Origin: Actinomadura livida
GTDB lineage: Bacteria > Actinomycetota > Actinomycetes > Streptosporangiales > Streptosporangiaceae
Length of the DNA stretch: 64,000 bases
Reading direction: 5' to 3'
Assembly: GCF_014648675.1 (NCBI RefSeq)
Contig: NZ_BMRO01000002.1
Coordinates: 596,888-660,887 of the forward strand
Below are positions 54,817-64,000 of the stretch, one piece after another (position 1 is the first letter of the stretch; every line of letters starts with the position of its first letter). The notes under the pieces were generated by a model. That model saw only the letters and a list, made by a program, of their open reading frames with translations, was not told where the DNA came from and searched no databases. The translations under genes were made by a program, and so were the position numbers.

Positions 54817-55418
54817 GCGGGCCTGAGGGAGCCGGGGACCGCGTCGACGGCGCGGCTGGACCCGACCCAGCGGGAGCGGTCGGCCGCGTAGTAGGCGGCG
54901 CCGTCGGGACCGGCCGGTCCGTCGGGCCCGCGGCGCATCCCGAGCTGCAGCGCGATCTCCGCCGACGCCGGGTTCGCCATGTCGATCTCTGCCGTGACCC
55001 GGGGCACGCCGACCACGCCGAAGGCGTAGTCGAGGACCGCGCGGGACGCCTCGGCGGCCAGGCCGTGGCCCCAGCGGTCCGGCTGCAGGCTGTAGAGGAT
55101 CTCGACGTCCACGCCGTGGCCGAGCGGCCCGTCGCGGTGGCCCAGCCCGGCCACCCCGATCAGCGGCTCGCCCGGGGCCGGCCCGTCGATCCCGCCGCTC
55201 CAGCGCGCGGGACGCAGCGCCCACAGCCCGTACCCCTCGGTGGCGAAGTCCCGCTCGCTGGCGTCGATGATCTCGCGCACCTGGGCGGCGGAGACCGTCC
55301 GGTCGCCGAACAGGTGGCGGCGGACGAGCGGTTCGGTCCAGTGCGTCAGCAGCGCGGCGTGGTCGCCCATCGTCACCGGGTGCAGGACGAGCCGGACCGT
55401 GCGCAGCACCTCAGTCAT
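54813..55418 (-). CDS. GNAT N-acetyltransferase (RimJ/RimL-like)
   Basis: The product has 201 residues. RTVRLVLHPVTMGDHAALLT at the N-terminus and VEILYSLQPDRWGHGLAAEA (acetyl-CoA loop, Q/R-x-x-G-x-G/A form) with NPASAEIALQLGMRR are typical of the RimJ/RimL-like branch (Acetyltransf_3). The target is unknown. ATG 55418 overlaps the end of the carboxymuconolactone decarboxylase-like gene by 8 nt, so the two are co-transcribed. Confidence 0.9.
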   Translation of the reverse strand: MTEVLRTVRLVLHPVTMGDHAALLTHWTEPLVRRHLFGDRTVSAAQVREIIDASERDFATEGYGLWALRPARWSGGIDGPAPGEPLIGVAGLGHRDGPLGHGVDVEILYSLQPDRWGHGLAAEASRAVLDYAFGVVGVPRVTAEIDMANPASAEIALQLGMRRGPDGPAGPDGAAYYAADRSRWVGSSRAVDAVPGSLRPA

Positions 55419-56082
55419 CCGCGGCGCCGTCCTCGGCCGGCCACTCGGGCGGGGTCATGCCGTCCGGGACGCCGACCCGGAAGACGCGCATCTGCAGCGC
55501 CAGCGCCCGGTAGTAGCCGACGAGCGTGACGAGCTCGACGAGGGCGGGGCGGCCGAGCGTGGCGGCGGCCTCGGTGAACACCGCGTCGCCGAGGTCGTCC
55601 TCGGCGACGAGCTGCCGCGTCGCCTCGTAGACGACCCGTTCACGTACGTCGGCGAACATGGGCGCGCGGCCCTCGCGGAGCGCGTCCATCTCGTCGTCGC
55701 GGAGCCCGGCGCGGCGCCCGATCCGCTCGTGCGCGTACCACTCGTAGTCGGAGCGGACGTGCGCGGCGACGACCAGCGTCGCGATCTCCCGCTCGCGCTT
55801 GGTGAACGCGGTGCGGAACCGCAGCGCGGCGCCGAGGTCCTGCAGCGGCAGCCCCACCGACGGGCTGTACAGCATCGCGTTGAACGGGCCGAGGAGCCGG
55901 CCGGACTCGTCGGCCATGAACGGCGGCAGGCGGTCGCCGGCGCGCGGCCCGCCGGTCAGCGCCTCGTACAGGAGCCGCTGCTCGTCGCTGAGGGAGCCGG
56001 GGGACAGCAGCGGGAGCCGGGCCGGTGCGGGCCCGCGCGGAGGCCGGTCGTCGACGTGCTCACCGCTCACGGGGTCGATCAC
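55411..56082 (-). CDS. Carboxymuconolactone decarboxylase (AhpD-like) family protein
   Basis: The product has 223 residues. GTG 56082 is chosen because TAGCGT ends 7 nt upstream (leaderless); a longer in-frame start at 56253 would sit beyond this promoter. The CMD fold is seen in LGAALRFRTAFTKREREIAT then LVVAAHVRSDYEWYAHERIG. The usual AhpD redox motif CxxC is not present: the position is SDYEWYAHE, with a conserved His. It therefore is not a classical peroxidase partner. Function unknown. Followed by the overlapping GNAT gene. Confidence 0.88.
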   Translation of the reverse strand: MIDPVSGEHVDDRPPRGPAPARLPLLSPGSLSDEQRLLYEALTGGPRAGDRLPPFMADESGRLLGPFNAMLYSPSVGLPLQDLGAALRFRTAFTKREREIATLVVAAHVRSDYEWYAHERIGRRAGLRDDEMDALREGRAPMFADVRERVVYEATRQLVAEDDLGDAVFTEAAATLGRPALVELVTLVGYYRALALQMRVFRVGVPDGMTPPEWPAEDGAADD

Positions 56083-56089
56083 CCACCGC

Positions 56090-56095
56090 ACGCTA
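56090..56095 (-). promoter_or_regulatory. -10 TAGCGT, leaderless promoter of the CMD-like gene
   Basis: Minus strand TAGCGT is followed by a 7-nt spacer and then GTG 56082. Confidence 0.55.
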
Positions 56096-56246
56096 GGCCC
56101 TCGGCGGGGAGGGCTCAAGTACCCGTCCGGTATGTGAAACCGCGGGCACACCATGACGTAGCGGCCGCGTAACAAGCGTCGGCGAACCTGGTCGCCGACA
56201 CGAGCCGGGATCGAACGGGCGCCGGCCCCGCGAAGGGAACGCTCCA

Positions 56247-57314
56247 ATGCCACTGTTCCGCATCCGCACCGAGATCGAGGACAGGCCCGGCCGCCTGGCC
56301 CAGCTCACCGCCGCGCTAGGCCGGCGCGGCGCCAACATCCTCGGCCTGTCCGTCCAGCTCGACGCCGAGGGCGTGGTGGACGAGTTCATCGTGGACGTCC
56401 CGCGCGGCGGCCCCGGCGCCCGGGAGCTGGCCGAGACGCTGGGCGCCGCCGGCGGGGTCCGCACGGCCGTCCGCCCCGCCCGGCCGCACGAGCTGGTGGA
56501 CGAGCCGACCCGCGCCCTGGTCCTGGCGTCCCGGCTGCGCGCCGAGCCGCACGCCGTCCCCGCGATCCTCGGCGAGCTGCTCCGCGCCGACGACGCCTCC
56601 TGGGGCGACCCCGGCGGGGACTGCGCGGAGCCGGACGTGCTCGTCGTCCCGGTGGGGCGCGGGCGCGCGGTCCGGCTCCGCCGGTTCGGGCTGCCGTTCA
56701 CCGCGACCGAGGCGGCGCGGGCCGACGCGCTGGTCCGGGCCGCGCTGCCCGCCCCGCGGCGCAGTACCGTCCCGCGCCGCGTCGTGCTCCGCGACGGGAC
56801 GCAGGTCGTCGTGCGCCCCCTCGGCGAGGACGACGCCGACGGCGTCCGGGCGCTGCACGAGCGCTGCTCGCCGGACAGCCGCCGGATGCGGTACTTCAGC
56901 CCGATGCCGGCCCCGCCGCGCCGGGCGATCGAGCGGTTCCGCGACCCCGCCTACGGCCGGACGCTCGTCGCCGAGGGACCGGACGGGTCGCTGCTCGCGC
57001 TCGCCCACCTCATCCACGTCCTCGACCCCGGCGTCGCCGAGATGGCCTTCCTGGTGGAGGACGACTGGCAGGGCCGCGGCCTCGGCCGCGCCCTCGCGGA
57101 CCTGCTCGTCGCGCTGGGCCGGGACCGGGGCGTGGTGGAGCTGCGCGCGCTCGCGCTGAGCGAGAACACCCGGATGCGCCGGTTGCTGACCTCGCTCGGC
57201 GGCCGGACGCGCCGCACCGCCGACCCCACCGTGGTGGAGATCCGGCTGCGGCTGGACGGGCGCCCGGCGGGGACCGGCGCGCTGGCAGGATGGCCGGGTG
57301 ACCGGCATCTATGA
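56247..57314 (+). CDS. ACT-GNAT fusion: amino-acid-regulated acetyltransferase
   Basis: The product has 355 residues. ATG 56247 has AAGGGAAC 5 nt upstream. An N-terminal ACT domain (about 4-75) starts LFRIRTEIEDRPGRLAQLTA with the DRPGRLA ligand-binding loop. A middle region (80-175) is a degenerate ACT-like part. The GNAT domain (about 190-340) has VVVRPLGEDDADGVRALHER, VAEMAFLVEDDWQGRGLGRA (acetyl-CoA loop QGRGLG) and ALSENTRMRRLLTSLG. I know ACT-GNAT enzymes from actinobacteria whose lysine acetylation is switched by amino acids; this gene has that architecture. It overlaps the methyltransferase gene by 17 nt. Confidence 0.9.
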   Translation: MPLFRIRTEIEDRPGRLAQLTAALGRRGANILGLSVQLDAEGVVDEFIVDVPRGGPGARELAETLGAAGGVRTAVRPARPHELVDEPTRALVLASRLRAEPHAVPAILGELLRADDASWGDPGGDCAEPDVLVVPVGRGRAVRLRRFGLPFTATEAARADALVRAALPAPRRSTVPRRVVLRDGTQVVVRPLGEDDADGVRALHERCSPDSRRMRYFSPMPAPPRRAIERFRDPAYGRTLVAEGPDGSLLALAHLIHVLDPGVAEMAFLVEDDWQGRGLGRALADLLVALGRDRGVVELRALALSENTRMRRLLTSLGGRTRRTADPTVVEIRLRLDGRPAGTGALAGWPGDRHL

Positions 57315-58082
57315 CAACCCCTGGGCGTACGAGCTGGCGTGCTCGTTCCGCGACGTGCCCGCCGAGGTCGACGTGCTGCTCGCCTGGTGCGCCGAGCACC
57401 GTCCGGGCGGCCCGGCCTCGGCGGTGCTGGAGCTGGCCGCGGGCCCGGCCGAGCACGCCCGCGAGTTCGCCCGCCGCGGCCTGGCGGCGACCGCGCTCGA
57501 CCTGAACCCGGAGATGTGCGCCCACGCGGCCCGCGCGGCGAAGAAGCAGGGCGTCGAGCTGCAGGTCGTGCGGGACGACATGACCCGGTTCGACCTGGGC
57601 CGCCGGTTCGGCCTCATCGTGACCATGCTCGACTCGACGTCCCACCTGATGACGCTGGACGCGTTCGTCGCGCACCTGCGCCGCGCCGCCGCGCACCTGG
57701 CCCCCGGCGGCCTCTACATCGTCGAGATGTCGCACCCCCGGGACCGGCTCGGCGACGAGCCCACCGTCAGCACCGGCTGGACGGTCGAGCGCGAGGGCGT
57801 CCGCGCCGACGTCCGCTGGGGCGAGCCCACCGACCGCCTCGACCCGGTGACGCAGATCGCCGGCGACCACGTCACGGTGACGGTCGAGTCCGGCGGCGAG
57901 ACGCTGGTGATTCGCGACGTCGTCCCCTACCGCTTCTGGTCGGCCACGGAACTCGACGCGGCCGTCCGCCTCGCCGGCGGCCTGGACGTGGTGGCGCAGT
58001 ACGGAGACTTCGGGGCCGGTGAGGACGCGGTGGCCCTCACCGACCCCGGAGCGTGGCGCATGATCACCGTGCTGCGCGGCGC

Positions 58083-58086
<4 letters not shown>
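57298..58086 (+). CDS. Class I SAM-dependent methyltransferase
   Basis: The product has 262 residues. GTG 57298 lies 17 nt inside the preceding gene, so the two are co-transcribed. SAM motif I VLELAAGPAEHAREFARRG, motif II region ATALDLNPEMCAHAARA, DDMTRFDLGRRFGLIVTMLD, and LAPGGLYIVEMSHP. It starts YDNPWAYELACSFRDVPAEV, a form found in a common uncharacterised actinobacterial group. The target is unknown. Its stop overlaps glyA's in CTAG (58083-58086). Confidence 0.9.
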
Positions 58087-59354
<1,268 letters not shown>

Positions 59355-59435
59355 GGTGAGCCTCCGCGCTGTCGGCGCCGGGACTTCGGGCGCCCCGACG
59401 AGGGGGCCCGTACACCCAGGCGCGCGGTGTGCGGA

Positions 59436-60398
59436 CTACGTACGCTCCCCGGTGGTCGCCTCCACCTTGACTGCGCCAGTCGCGTGCGCCCCATCATACC
59501 GAGCCGCCCGCCGCCCGCGCGGTGACCGCGCTGGGACCGACACGACGAACAGGCCGCCCAGCAGGAGCAGCGCCCCGGCCGCGACGGGCGCCGACATGCG
59601 CTCGCCGAGCAGCAACACCGCGAGACCGGCGGCCACGAGCGGCTCGACCAGGCTGAGCGTCCCGGCGGCCGCCGCCGTGACGCGTTCAAGGCCCGTGACG
59701 AAGCACATGTACGCGGCGGCGGTGGCGGCGATCCCCAGCCAGGCCACGAGCACCGCCGACCGGGGCGCGGCGAGCGCGGGCAGTTCGCTCAGCGTCCACG
59801 GCAGCAGCACCGCTCCCCCGGCGAGCAGCGTCACCGAGACCGCGGCGGCCATTCCCGCGGCACGCCCGGTGAGGACCTTGGCCGACACGGTGTAGACGCC
59901 GAAGCACGTCCCGGCGACGAGGCTCAGCGCGATGCCGGCGGGGTCGGCGCCGCCGGCCGAGGCGGGGGCCATCAGCAGCGCGACGCCGCCGATCGCGCAG
60001 GCGGTTCCCGCCCACCAGCGGCGGCTCAGCCCGGTCCCCAGGACGATCCGCTCGCAGAGCCCCGTCGAGACCGGCGCCAGCCCGAACACGACGGCGGTCG
60101 CTATGGCCGCACCCGTGAGGTTCACCGATGTGAAGAAGGCCGCCTGGAACGTGCCGGTGGCGGCCGCCGCGGCCAGCAGCGGCCCCCAGGTCCGCCGGGT
60201 CAGCGCGAGGAACGCCCGCCGCCGCGTCACGAGGACCAGCGCGGCGAGGATCAGGCCGCCCGAGGAGATCCGGGCTCCCCCGACCGCGACCGGACTCGCC
60301 GCCGACTCCGCCAGCACCTGCGCCGGCCCGACCGTCCCCCAGAGCACACCCGCGACGAGCACCAGCAACGCCCCGGACGATTCATTCCGTCGATACAC
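59436..60398 (-). CDS. EamA-family DMT transporter
   Basis: The product has 320 residues and ten predicted membrane segments in two EamA repeats (LLVLVAGVLWGTVGPAQVLA at the start, LVEPLVAAGLAVLLLGERMS near the end). GTG 60398 is chosen because TAGGTT ends 7 nt upstream (leaderless); a longer in-frame ATG at 60446 lies before that. The substrate is unknown. It is downstream of an Lrp/AsnC regulator gene on the same strand, the usual context for amino-acid exporters controlled by Lrp. Confidence 0.88.
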   Translation of the reverse strand: MYRRNESSGALLVLVAGVLWGTVGPAQVLAESAASPVAVGGARISSGGLILAALVLVTRRRAFLALTRRTWGPLLAAAAATGTFQAAFFTSVNLTGAAIATAVVFGLAPVSTGLCERIVLGTGLSRRWWAGTACAIGGVALLMAPASAGGADPAGIALSLVAGTCFGVYTVSAKVLTGRAAGMAAAVSVTLLAGGAVLLPWTLSELPALAAPRSAVLVAWLGIAATAAAYMCFVTGLERVTAAAAGTLSLVEPLVAAGLAVLLLGERMSAPVAAGALLLLGGLFVVSVPARSPRGRRAARYDGAHATGAVKVEATTGERT

Positions 60399-60405
60399 AC
60401 GATCG

Positions 60406-60411
60406 AACCTA
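60406..60411 (-). promoter_or_regulatory. -10 TAGGTT, leaderless promoter of the EamA gene
   Basis: Minus strand TAGGTT is followed by a 7-nt spacer and then GTG 60398. Confidence 0.55.
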
Positions 60412-60528
60412 GAAGGATCTGCGCCACTGCTGCCCGATCCCCGCACTTCCTTCGGTTAGCGACTCTATAGCCATCAATCATTCGCCAACACAACAATCAT
60501 CAACGAGTCACCCGTGAGTTGTTCGGCC

Positions 60529-60999
60529 CTACGGCCGTCCCGCCGATGGAAGTTCGCCCTGCTCGACCGGCTGGACGTGGTCGTAGACGACCGTGGTGCG
60601 GACGTCCACGAACTCCTTGCGGCGCGCCAGCCGGTCGAGGACGAAGTCGCGCAGGTACGCGGTGCTCGGCACCGCCACGTGGACGAGCAGATCCTCGTTG
60701 CCGGTCACCACGAACACCCCGACGGCCTCGGGCATCGCCGCCATGCCGTCGCGCGCGGACTCGATCGCCTCCCGGGACTGCGGCCGGATCCGGATCGAGA
60801 TGAGCGCCTGCACGCCCCGGCCGAGCCGCTCGAAGTCGACGGCGGCGTGGAATCCCGTGATGACGCCGCGCGAGCGCAGCGCACGCGTCCGCTCCAGCGC
60901 CGTGGACGGCGCGATCCCCACCGCCTCCGCCAGCTCGCGGTTGGTCTGCCGCCCGTCCCGCTGCAGCCGCCGCAGAATCGCCTGATCGACCGCGTCCAT
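60529..60999 (-). CDS. Lrp/AsnC-family transcriptional regulator
   Basis: The product has 156 residues. ATG 60999 has GGGAGG 4 nt upstream. HTH: VDQAILRRLQRDGRQTNREL then AEAVGIAPSTALERTRALRS with the typical Lrp N-terminus. The RAM/ligand domain shows GVQALISIRIRPQSREAIES and VFVVTGNEDLLVHVAVPSTA. It probably regulates the downstream EamA exporter in response to an amino acid. The 130-nt gap contains that gene's leaderless promoter. Confidence 0.93.
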   Translation of the reverse strand: MDAVDQAILRRLQRDGRQTNRELAEAVGIAPSTALERTRALRSRGVITGFHAAVDFERLGRGVQALISIRIRPQSREAIESARDGMAAMPEAVGVFVVTGNEDLLVHVAVPSTAYLRDFVLDRLARRKEFVDVRTTVVYDHVQPVEQGELPSAGRP

Positions 61000-61051
61000 G
61001 CCACCTCCCGAGATCCCCGCCACAAGCCGAACCCAAGGTGCAGAAGCGCAC

Positions 61052-61092
61052 AAAAAACGCCGCTCCTCCGAAGGATATTCGGAGGAGCGGCG
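61052..61092 (-). terminator. Intrinsic terminator with U6 tract
   Basis: Minus strand: CGCCGCTCCTCCGAA (61092-61078) and TTCGGAGGAGCGGCG (61072-61058) form a 15-bp perfect stem with loop TATCC, followed by TTTTTT (61057-61052). U-tract terminators like this are uncommon in such GC-rich genomes. It would end transcripts coming from rbpA. Confidence 0.88.
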
Positions 61093-61121
61093 ACGTCCAC
61101 AAGATCCCGGCCACGCCCAGA

Positions 61122-61169
61122 CCTCAACGTTCGCGATCGCGCCCAAAGGCGGTTCCGACCTGCGAAACG
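61122..61169 (-). repeat. Repeat unit, copy A (GCGATCGC-containing)
   Basis: Diverged direct copy of 61240-61290. Plus strand starts CCTCAACGTTCGCGATCGCG and contains GGTTCCG-ACCTG-CGAAAC, a hairpin with one G-T-type pair. About three-quarters identical to copy B by eye. Confidence 0.5.
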
Positions 61170-61239
61170 GCAAGCCACCGCGCTAACGCGCGCCCCCGTT
61201 ACCCGCAAGCCCCAGCCGACACCGCAACCCCGCGACGAC

Positions 61240-61290
61240 CCCAACGCCCGCGATCGCGTCCGAAGGCAGGTTTCGAGCCTGCGAGAAACC
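61240..61290 (-). repeat. Repeat unit, copy B (GCGATCGC-containing)
   Basis: Plus strand starts CCCCAACGCCCGCGATCGCG and contains AGGTTTC-N10-GAAACCT, a hairpin equivalent to the one in copy A. Confidence 0.5.
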
Positions 61291-61394
61291 TGATCGCGCA
61301 GCGAGCCCCCAGGGCGAGACGGAGCGATGCAGCGATCGCACGCATTGCCCGCCGAAGGGAGGGCCTCCAAGGCCCGACCGCCAAGGGCAATGCA

Positions 61395-61766
61395 TTAGCG
61401 ACTCGCGGACTCCAGGGCCTTCTTGACGGCGGCGCGCTTCTCGCGGAGCTTGGCGAGCGCCTCTTCGAGGATGGCCTCGCCGTCCTCGTCGCTGCGGCGC
61501 TCCTTCACGTAGGCGAGGTGCGTCTTGTACGGCTCGGTCTTCGGCGGGGCCGGGGGGTTCTCCGAGTCCTGGCCGGCGGGGAACCCGCAGCGCGGACAGT
61601 CCCAGGTCTCCGGGACCGCGACGTCGGTCGCGAAGCTGGGCCGGGTCTCGTGCCGGTTGGCGCAGTAGAACGTCACCCAGACGCGGGGCGCGGCGTCGCC
61701 GCGCTCTGCCTCACCCATCGGACCGGCCCCGACACGGCTGCCCCGAATCGCGTTGCCACTACCCAC
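61395..61766 (-). CDS. rbpA: RNA polymerase-binding protein RbpA
   Basis: The product has 123 residues. GTG 61766 has GAGGAG 6 nt upstream. RbpA features: N-terminal AIRGSRVGAGPMGEAERGDA, the core-domain Cys/His set in FYCANRHETRPSF and TWDCPRCGFPAG, the basic linker PPKTEPYKTHLAYVKERRSD, and the sigma-interaction helix GEAILEEALAKLREKRA. It activates transcription by RNA polymerase with the principal sigma factor and is specific to actinobacteria. It is downstream of secG on the same strand and followed by the structured noncoding block. Confidence 0.96.
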   Translation of the reverse strand: MGSGNAIRGSRVGAGPMGEAERGDAAPRVWVTFYCANRHETRPSFATDVAVPETWDCPRCGFPAGQDSENPPAPPKTEPYKTHLAYVKERRSDEDGEAILEEALAKLREKRAAVKKALESASR

Positions 61767-61850
61767 GGAGTACTCCTCGCTCAGTGTTTCCGCCGCCGCC
61801 CGCGGTCTCCGGAGGGCGGCGCGGCGCTCGCATGGTGTCTGACGGGTGGT

Positions 61851-62093
61851 TCAGGGGGTGCCGTCACCCTTGAACAGCAGCCCGAGGACGATGATGGAGG
61901 CGAACCAGACCAGGCCGACGGCGACGGTCAGCCGGTCGAGGTTGCGCTCCACCACCGACGACCCGCCCAGGGACGTCGAGATGCCGCCGCCGAACATGTC
62001 CGACAGCCCGCCGCCCTTGCCCTTGTGCATCAGGACGAGAACCACCATCAGCAGGCTCGACAGGATGAGCACGATGGACGTTGCGATGATCAC
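61851..62093 (-). CDS. secG: SecG, preprotein translocase subunit
   Basis: The product has 80 residues with two membrane segments: about 1-22 (MIIATSIVLILSSLLMVVLV) and 54-74 (LTVAVGLVWFASIIVLGLLF). Between them is the SecG motif HKGKGGGLSDMFGGGISTSL. GTG 62093 has a weak SD. It assists the SecYEG channel. It lies in the common actinobacterial cluster pgk-tpiA-secG, 139 nt after tpiA. Confidence 0.95.
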   Translation of the reverse strand: MIIATSIVLILSSLLMVVLVLMHKGKGGGLSDMFGGGISTSLGGSSVVERNLDRLTVAVGLVWFASIIVLGLLFKGDGTP

Positions 62094-62232
62094 GATTCTT
62101 CAGCGCCTTGTCGTTCGTAGTTCAGGACGGTGGATCCGGCCGGGCGGTTTACCCGTCAGGTACGAAGGGTACGACGAACTACCCGCTGGTTCGGCAAGAA
62201 CCCCCAGTTCACGCAGAATTGATCAGTTTTGA

Positions 62233-63042
62233 TCAGACGGGGAGATCCCGGTACCGGCAGATCTTGACGAATTCTCCCGGGTCCAGGCTGGCACCACCGA
62301 CCAAGGCGCCGTCCACGTCCTCCTGCGCCATGAGCTTGGCGACGTTGCCGCTCTTCACCGAACCGCCGTACAGGATACGCGCCTGGTCGGCCAGTCCGCC
62401 GTCGTAGAGCTCGGCGAGCCGCGTCCTGATGGCGCCGCAGACCTCCTGCGCGTCCTCCGGGGTTGCGACCTCGCCGGTGCCGATGGCCCAGACGGGCTCG
62501 TAGGCGATCACGGTGCGCCGCGCCTGGTCGGCGGGGACCTTCTCCAGCCCGCCGTCCACCTGCGCCAGGACGTGCGCCACGTGCTCGCCGGCCTTGCGGA
62601 CGTCGAGCCCCTCGCCCACGCACAGGATCGGAGTGAGGTCGGCGGCGAGGGCGGCCTTGGCCTTGGCGTTGACGATCGCGTCGTCCTCGGCGTGGTACTG
62701 GCGGCGCTCGGAGTGCCCCACGGCGACGTAGGTGCAGCCCAGCTTGGCCAGCATCGCGGCGGAGATCTCACCGGTGTAGGCGCCGGAGGCGTGCTGGGAG
62801 ACGTCCTGCGCGCCGTACTGGATCCCGAGCTTGTCGGCGTCGACCAGCGTCTGCACCGAGCGGATCGCCGTGAACGGCGGGAGCACGGCGATGTCGACGG
62901 CGTCGTGGTCGGCGTCCTTGAGGGCGAACGCCATCTTCTGCACGAGCTTGATGGCGTCGAAGTGGTTGTTGTTCATCTTCCAGTTGCCCGCCATGAGCGG
63001 CTTGCGGCCGCTCTGCGCGCCGGAAGGGGTCGTTCGCGCCAC
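62233..63042 (-). CDS. tpiA: Triosephosphate isomerase
   Basis: The product has 269 residues. GTG 63042 has GGAGG about 8 nt upstream and lies 3 nt after the pgk stop. Landmarks: [20 protein letters not shown] with catalytic Asn and Lys, [20 protein letters not shown] with catalytic His, [20 protein letters not shown] with catalytic Glu, and [20 protein letters not shown]. It interconverts dihydroxyacetone phosphate and glyceraldehyde-3-phosphate. The leading residues [11 protein letters not shown] are an actinobacterial extension. Confidence 0.97.
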   Translation of the reverse strand: MARTTPSGAQSGRKPLMAGNWKMNNNHFDAIKLVQKMAFALKDADHDAVDIAVLPPFTAIRSVQTLVDADKLGIQYGAQDVSQHASGAYTGEISAAMLAKLGCTYVAVGHSERRQYHAEDDAIVNAKAKAALAADLTPILCVGEGLDVRKAGEHVAHVLAQVDGGLEKVPADQARRTVIAYEPVWAIGTGEVATPEDAQEVCGAIRTRLAELYDGGLADQARILYGGSVKSGNVAKLMAQEDVDGALVGGASLDPGEFVKICRYRDLPV

Positions 63043-63045
63043 GTG

Positions 63046-64000
63046 TCAGTCCTCCAGGGCCTGCAGGCCGGGCAGCGTCTTGCCTTCGAGGTATTCGAGG
63101 CTGGCGCCGCCGCCGGTCGAGATGTGCGAGAAGGCGGCCTCGTCGAAGCCGAGCCGCCGGACGGCCGCGGCGGAGTCGCCGCCGCCGACCACGGTGAACG
63201 CGCCGGAGTCGATGAGGCCCTGGGCCACGGCGCGGGTGCCGTGCGAGTAGGGCTCCATCTCGAAAACGCCCATCGGGCCGTTCCAGAACACCGTGCGGGC
63301 GTCGGCGAGGCGCGCCGCGAAGAGCTTGCCGGACTCGGGGCCGATGTCCAGGCCGAGCCGGTCGGCCGGGATCGCGTCGGCCGCGACCACGCCGTGGTCG
63401 GCGTCCGCGGAGAACGCGGTGGCCGCGACGATGTCGACCGGGAGGACGAACTCCACGCCCGACTCCTCGGCGCGCCGCAGGTACTCGCGGACGGTGTCGA
63501 GCTGGTCCTCCTCCAGGAGGCTCTTGCCGACCTCGTGCCCCTGGGCCTTCAGGAACGTGAACACCATGCCGCCGCCGATCAGGATGCGGTCGGCCTTGCC
63601 GAGCAGGTTGTCGATCACGCCGAGCTTGTCGGACACCTTGGAGCCGCCGAGCGCGACGGCGTAGGGCCGCTCGACGTCCTCGGTGAGCTTCTTCAGCACC
63701 TCGACCTCGGCGGCGATCAGCCCGCCGGCGGCGTGCGGGAGCCGCCGCGGCACGTCGTACACCGACGCGTGCCTGCGGTGCACGGCGCCGAACCCGTCCC
63801 CGACGTAGATGTCGGCGAGCGCGGCGAGCCGGTCGGCGAACGCGCCGCGCTCGGCGTCGTCCTTGCTGGTCTCGCCGGGCTCGAAGCGCAGGTTCTCCAG
63901 CAGCGCGACGCCGCCGTCGGGGAGCCCGTCCGCGGCGGCGCGGGCGGAGTCGCCGACGACGTCTGCGGCGGCCGCCACGTCCGTGCCGAGCAGCTCGCCG
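63046..64000 (-). CDS. pgk: Phosphoglycerate kinase, C-terminal part; 5' end outside window
   Basis: The frame is open to the window edge (64000) and ends at TGA 63048-63046, so about 317 C-terminal residues are present. The first visible residues are [20 protein letters not shown]. Further landmarks: [80 protein letters not shown] and [16 protein letters not shown]. The N-terminal lobe is cut off. It is followed by tpiA after 3 nt, so it is translationally coupled in the glycolytic cluster. Confidence 0.96.
   Translation of the reverse strand, partial: GELLGTDVAAAADVVGDSARAAADGLPDGGVALLENLRFEPGETSKDDAERGAFADRLAALADIYVGDGFGAVHRRHASVYDVPRRLPHAAGGLIAAEVEVLKKLTEDVERPYAVALGGSKVSDKLGVIDNLLGKADRILIGGGMVFTFLKAQGHEVGKSLLEEDQLDTVREYLRRAEESGVEFVLPVDIVAATAFSADADHGVVAADAIPADRLGLDIGPESGKLFAARLADARTVFWNGPMGVFEMEPYSHGTRAVAQGLIDSGAFTVVGGGDSAAAVRRLGFDEAAFSHISTGGGASLEYLEGKTLPGLQALED

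Larger units (their letters stand above)
61093..61394 (-). ncRNA. Structured noncoding block behind rbpA (candidate 3' UTR RNA or ncRNA)
   Basis: These 302 bases hold no credible gene. Visible structure on the minus strand, 5' to 3': a large stem GCATTGCCC/GGGCAATGC (61393-61385 with 61350-61342) enclosing GGGCCT-TGG-AGGCCC (61375-61361). Next comes a hairpin CAGGTTTC/GAAACCTG (61291-61267 region) inside a repeat unit ending in CGCGATCGCG, and a stem CGCGC-GTTA-GCGCG (61192-61179). A second, diverged copy of the repeat unit follows (61122-61169), then the U6 terminator. The two units (about 50 bp each) share AAC-G-NN-CGCGATCGCG and a hairpin kept by compensating changes. Whether this is an independent RNA or part of the rbpA mRNA is not decided. 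Confidence 0.45.

Noticed and set aside
59355..59435. Riboswitch in the glyA leader
   Set aside because: Only 81 bases; no glycine, THF or SAM riboswitch core could be traced.
61238..61290. tRNA-like T-arm (GCAGG-TTTCGAG-CCTGC)
   Set aside because: The 5-bp stem and 7-nt loop fit, but the loop is not TTCRANY and no acceptor, D or anticodon arm is found around it.
61767..61850. SigR-type promoter (GGAAT-N18-GTT) upstream of rbpA, known from Streptomyces
   Set aside because: No GGAAT element in the gap; only GGAAAC without a matching -10.

Overview
The window is high-GC DNA with actinobacterial gene order throughout: sufR-B-D-(Rieske)-C-S-U-T, ctaA/ctaB beside tkt-tal-pgi-zwf-opcA-pgl, pgk-tpiA-secG, rbpA, a PrcB-type proteasome beta subunit, and many NarL/LuxR-type two-component systems. 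The family content fits a filamentous actinomycete of the Streptosporangiales, most likely Thermomonosporaceae (Actinomadura-like). That placement is inferred from synteny, not from a marker gene. I saw no rRNA, tRNA, insertion sequence, prophage or CRISPR array; the window reads as core chromosome.

Layout. 1-4.6 kb: end of an X-Pro dipeptidyl-peptidase, a crotonase, a 70-residue HTH protein, an ABC-F ATPase with a leaderless mini-ORF plus hairpin in its leader, and a double VOC protein. 4.6-9.9 kb: three tandem AIM24 genes, two small membrane proteins and a two-component system. 10-16.8 kb: the complete SUF iron-sulfur assembly operon, almost every junction an ATGA/TGATG overlap, preceded by an excellent IdeR/DmdR-type iron box and a probable SufR operator. 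16.8-21.4 kb: arginine deiminase, carbamate kinase, a CAT-type permease and a tandem-Usp protein as one operon without ornithine carbamoyltransferase. 21.6-27 kb: ABC-2 exporter, EamA exporter, a proteasome beta subunit with no alpha subunit beside it, and PolX. 27-41.3 kb: heme A synthesis genes (ctaA, ctaB) with a PrsW protease, then the pentose-phosphate operon tkt-tal-pgiA-pgiB-zwf-opcA-pgl with two divergent pgi-like genes. 41.4-58 kb: L,D-transpeptidase, cupin, a SufR-like regulator, two further two-component systems, a MarR/MFS pair, an MMPL transporter, racemase, PEP-mutase-like enzyme, acetyltransferases (one ACT-GNAT fusion) and a methyltransferase. 58-64 kb: glyA, EamA exporter, Lrp regulator, a structured noncoding block with a U-tract terminator, rbpA, secG, tpiA and the 3' part of pgk.

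How genes work together. The SUF block builds Fe-S clusters and appears to be under both iron (iron box) and cluster (SufR) control. The arc block would convert arginine to citrulline and carbamoyl phosphate to ATP. The tkt-to-pgl block supplies NADPH and pentoses; OpcA is the assembly/activator protein of G6PDH. CtaA and CtaB make heme A for cytochrome oxidase.

Many genes lack a Shine-Dalgarno sequence and instead have a TANNNT hexamer ending 6-7 nt before the start codon, the signature of leaderless mRNAs. I used this, and SD sequences elsewhere, to choose starts. The observations most worth following are the noncoding block behind rbpA (61.05-61.39 kb), the ABC-F leader, the complementary loss of active-site motifs in the two pgi-like genes, the SufR-like Cys triad in a second regulator (43.05 kb), and the proteasome beta subunit without a neighbouring partner.
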